Positions 62,311 through 64,000 of a stretch of 64,000 nt of DNA are shown here, in pieces. Within the stretch, counting starts at the first letter, position 1, and every line of letters begins with the position of its first letter. This DNA comes from Himantopus leucocephalus (taxonomy: Eukaryota; Chordata; Aves; Charadriiformes; Recurvirostridae). Made by a program: the position numbers and the translations under genes. The stretch lies in assembly GCA_003993805.1 (NCBI GenBank), contig RSEF01000031.1, forward strand, positions 52,653,232 to 52,717,231, written 5' to 3'. Below the pieces are notes generated by a model. The model was given only the letters and a program-made list of their open reading frames with translations. It made no database searches and was not told the DNA's origin.

Positions 62311-63232
62311 TAACCCTGACCTCTTTCCTTTCAATGTGTTTTAAGCACTCAGTCACATGCAAGTTCTGCGCAAGCTGAAATTCAGTCCCTCAGCAAGGAA
62401 AATGATATGTTCTTAATATTTTCTATGCAACTTTTACTTGGTTTCAGCTTCCTTTCTCTCTCCTCCACCTCTTTTTCAAACTGAACAAAGCATACATTCC
62501 TTCCAGAAGGCAATCTCATCTACAATAAGTCAGTTTTGACATTATCAGAGCCAAAAAATGAAGCATCCTGAAAAACATCTTAAAATATGAAAAACATTTT
62601 ATTATGGCTAATTCAAAATCAGCCAAACAGAATCTTACCAAACTTTCCAGAAGAATTTACCTTCAGGCTGAGAACAAGCATGGAAAATTCAGGGCCGTTC
62701 CTCAAATGTTTACTCTTACTGACCTCACCTCCCTGTAGAAAGCACAGAGGGGCAAATGAAAGATGAGCACAGCGCTCTCACAGTGGAGGAGATCTCAGTC
62801 TCTCGAGAAACGTTCACCGTGGAGGAACTGAGTAGTAGTACTGAGTTGGGTAAAACTCCCAAGTCCACTGTAAAAATATTTCTGCAACTATTTCCTCTGG
62901 AGGCCATAGATTTTCAAGCCTGCACCTTATTTTGGGAAGATACTTTCTGAACTTGTATGTCTCTCTGTCTGTCTGTCCATCCGTCTCTTTTTCCAGCAGG
63001 CTACTCTGAGAGGACATTTTTTCCTTCCTGGTGACCTGGCTGCTGCTGGCAGGTTTCTCTGCTGTGTCCTCATAAGCTGCGTATGGGAGGCCCATAAAGC
63101 AAGCTCAAAGAGCAGAATTTTTCACTCGTTCACAGAAATCCTCCAGTTTTGCCGCAGATGTTTTTCTGCCATTCTTTGTATCTCCACTTTCTGCTTATAC
63201 TGCAGAGCTCCATTCCCATTGGTTTTCAATGA
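62311..63232. other. unique non-coding sequence
   Basis: No gene is supported. A short TCTGTC-rich stretch lies at about 62961-62980. Confidence 0.55.
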
Positions 63233-63320
63233 ATAGAGAGCTGGAGGAAAGAGGAAAGGAAGGGGAAGGAGTGGAAAAAGGAAAGGAAAAAAGCAAGGAA
63301 ATTGCAGAGGGAAAATCTGT
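63233..63320 (+). repeat. polypurine tract
   Basis: A G/A-rich run of about 85 bp (GGAAAGGAAGGGGAAGG type) with very few pyrimidines. Such tracts can adopt triplex (H-DNA) structures. It explains the Lys/Glu-rich plus-strand frame and its Pro/Phe/Leu-rich minus-strand counterpart. Confidence 0.8.
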
Positions 63321-64000
63321 AATTTTCTGCAATTCCCAACAGGCACTAACAGCAGTGTCATTTTTTTTCGTGGCCTTGGGGACACTTGCATTTGAGCAAT
63401 CACCATCTTCTTGAAAATCTTGAGACAATCAGGTTGTTTAAATTGGCTTGTTTTAAATGGGTATAAATTTAGCATCACTTACACAGGGTCTGGGTATTAG
63501 CCCAAGGACACCTTGCTTTTGTATCATTGGTTCTGTCATTTTCCGACTTCCCAAAGATTACAGGATTGTTTGCTATTTTGACAGAAAACCCACACAACAT
63601 ACATTTATTTCCAATGAAAAAGAAATAAATATAGCTCTGTTATGGTTGTGTAACAATAAGGTTATTCTAGGAACTAATTGATCATTCAGTGTGTCTGATT
63701 TCATTATATCTGACACCGCCGAAAAAGATTATGCTAACTACTAGTAGTGTGTTCAGAGTGAAATACTTAACAATATTCTTGGAAAATGCATTTGTGTAGG
63801 CATCTTTTGCGGGGAGGGGGAAAATCAAACTTATTGTTCTGAGTTCTGCAACCAGAATTAAAAGTTAGTCTTTGCTGGGCACTAGGTTTATGGAAGTCTT
63901 TGAATGCCACAAACTTTTTCCAAGTGATGTTTTATAGAATTGCTTTTAAAAACCCCAGAGGGTAAATAGTATTCTCAGAATAAACAGAAAAATGCTGACC
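63321..64000. other. unique non-coding sequence
   Basis: Nothing recognisable; AT-rich to the end of the window. A 74-codon plus-strand frame at 63457-63681 has no known motif. Confidence 0.55.

Overview
This window reads as avian nuclear DNA: non-coding, AT-rich, and either intergenic or deep-intronic. The main evidence is four CR1 LINE fragments. Three lie on the minus strand (16341-16795, 55246-55850, 57423-57688) and one on the plus strand (18237-18356). The three minus copies carry typical bird CR1 3' ends, with copies of the TCATAGAAT octamer next to a GGTTGGAAGGGACC block. Two degraded MIR/CORE-SINE-like copies (25194-25405, 62164-62310) and several weaker ancient amniote repeat remnants fit a bird and argue against a mammal or a microbe. 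No protein-coding gene, exon series, tRNA, rRNA, snRNA or CRISPR array could be supported. Nearly all open frames are short chance frames or are produced by repeats.

Layout: 1-5090 is mostly unique sequence with one poly(T)/N spot and one ancient repeat remnant. At 5091-5367 there is a degenerate minisatellite of about 30 bp whose units are themselves near-palindromes centred on TTTATAAA. A small CpG-rich patch sits at 7262-7490. From 7.5 to 25 kb the sequence is unique apart from CR1 fragments, pyrimidine tracts and homopolymers containing N. A 188-190 bp segment is tandemly duplicated at 28905-29282. A perfect (CCCCAT)n array of about 63 copies lies at 35758-36135; its minus strand is (GGGGAT)n, a strong G-quadruplex pattern. 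A CpG-island-like block at 43262-43860 is followed by AATAAA and then a poly(A) run 22 nt later.

The least expected element is a decayed Ty3/gypsy-type (metavirus-like) retrotransposon fragment on the minus strand at about 49905-51480. Reverse-transcriptase and RNase H remnants are readable in several frames, interrupted by stops, frameshifts and a large internal deletion. Ty3/gypsy elements are scarce in bird genomes, and this copy also ends near an AATAAA and an A-rich run, which may mean it is a retrocopied transcript.

The right end (57.7-64 kb) is mostly unique sequence with short tandem duplications, one MIR copy and a purine-rich tract. Nothing here forms an operon or pathway. The window's interest lies in its repeats, its fossil element and two CpG-rich patches that could mark unannotated regulatory or transcribed sequence.
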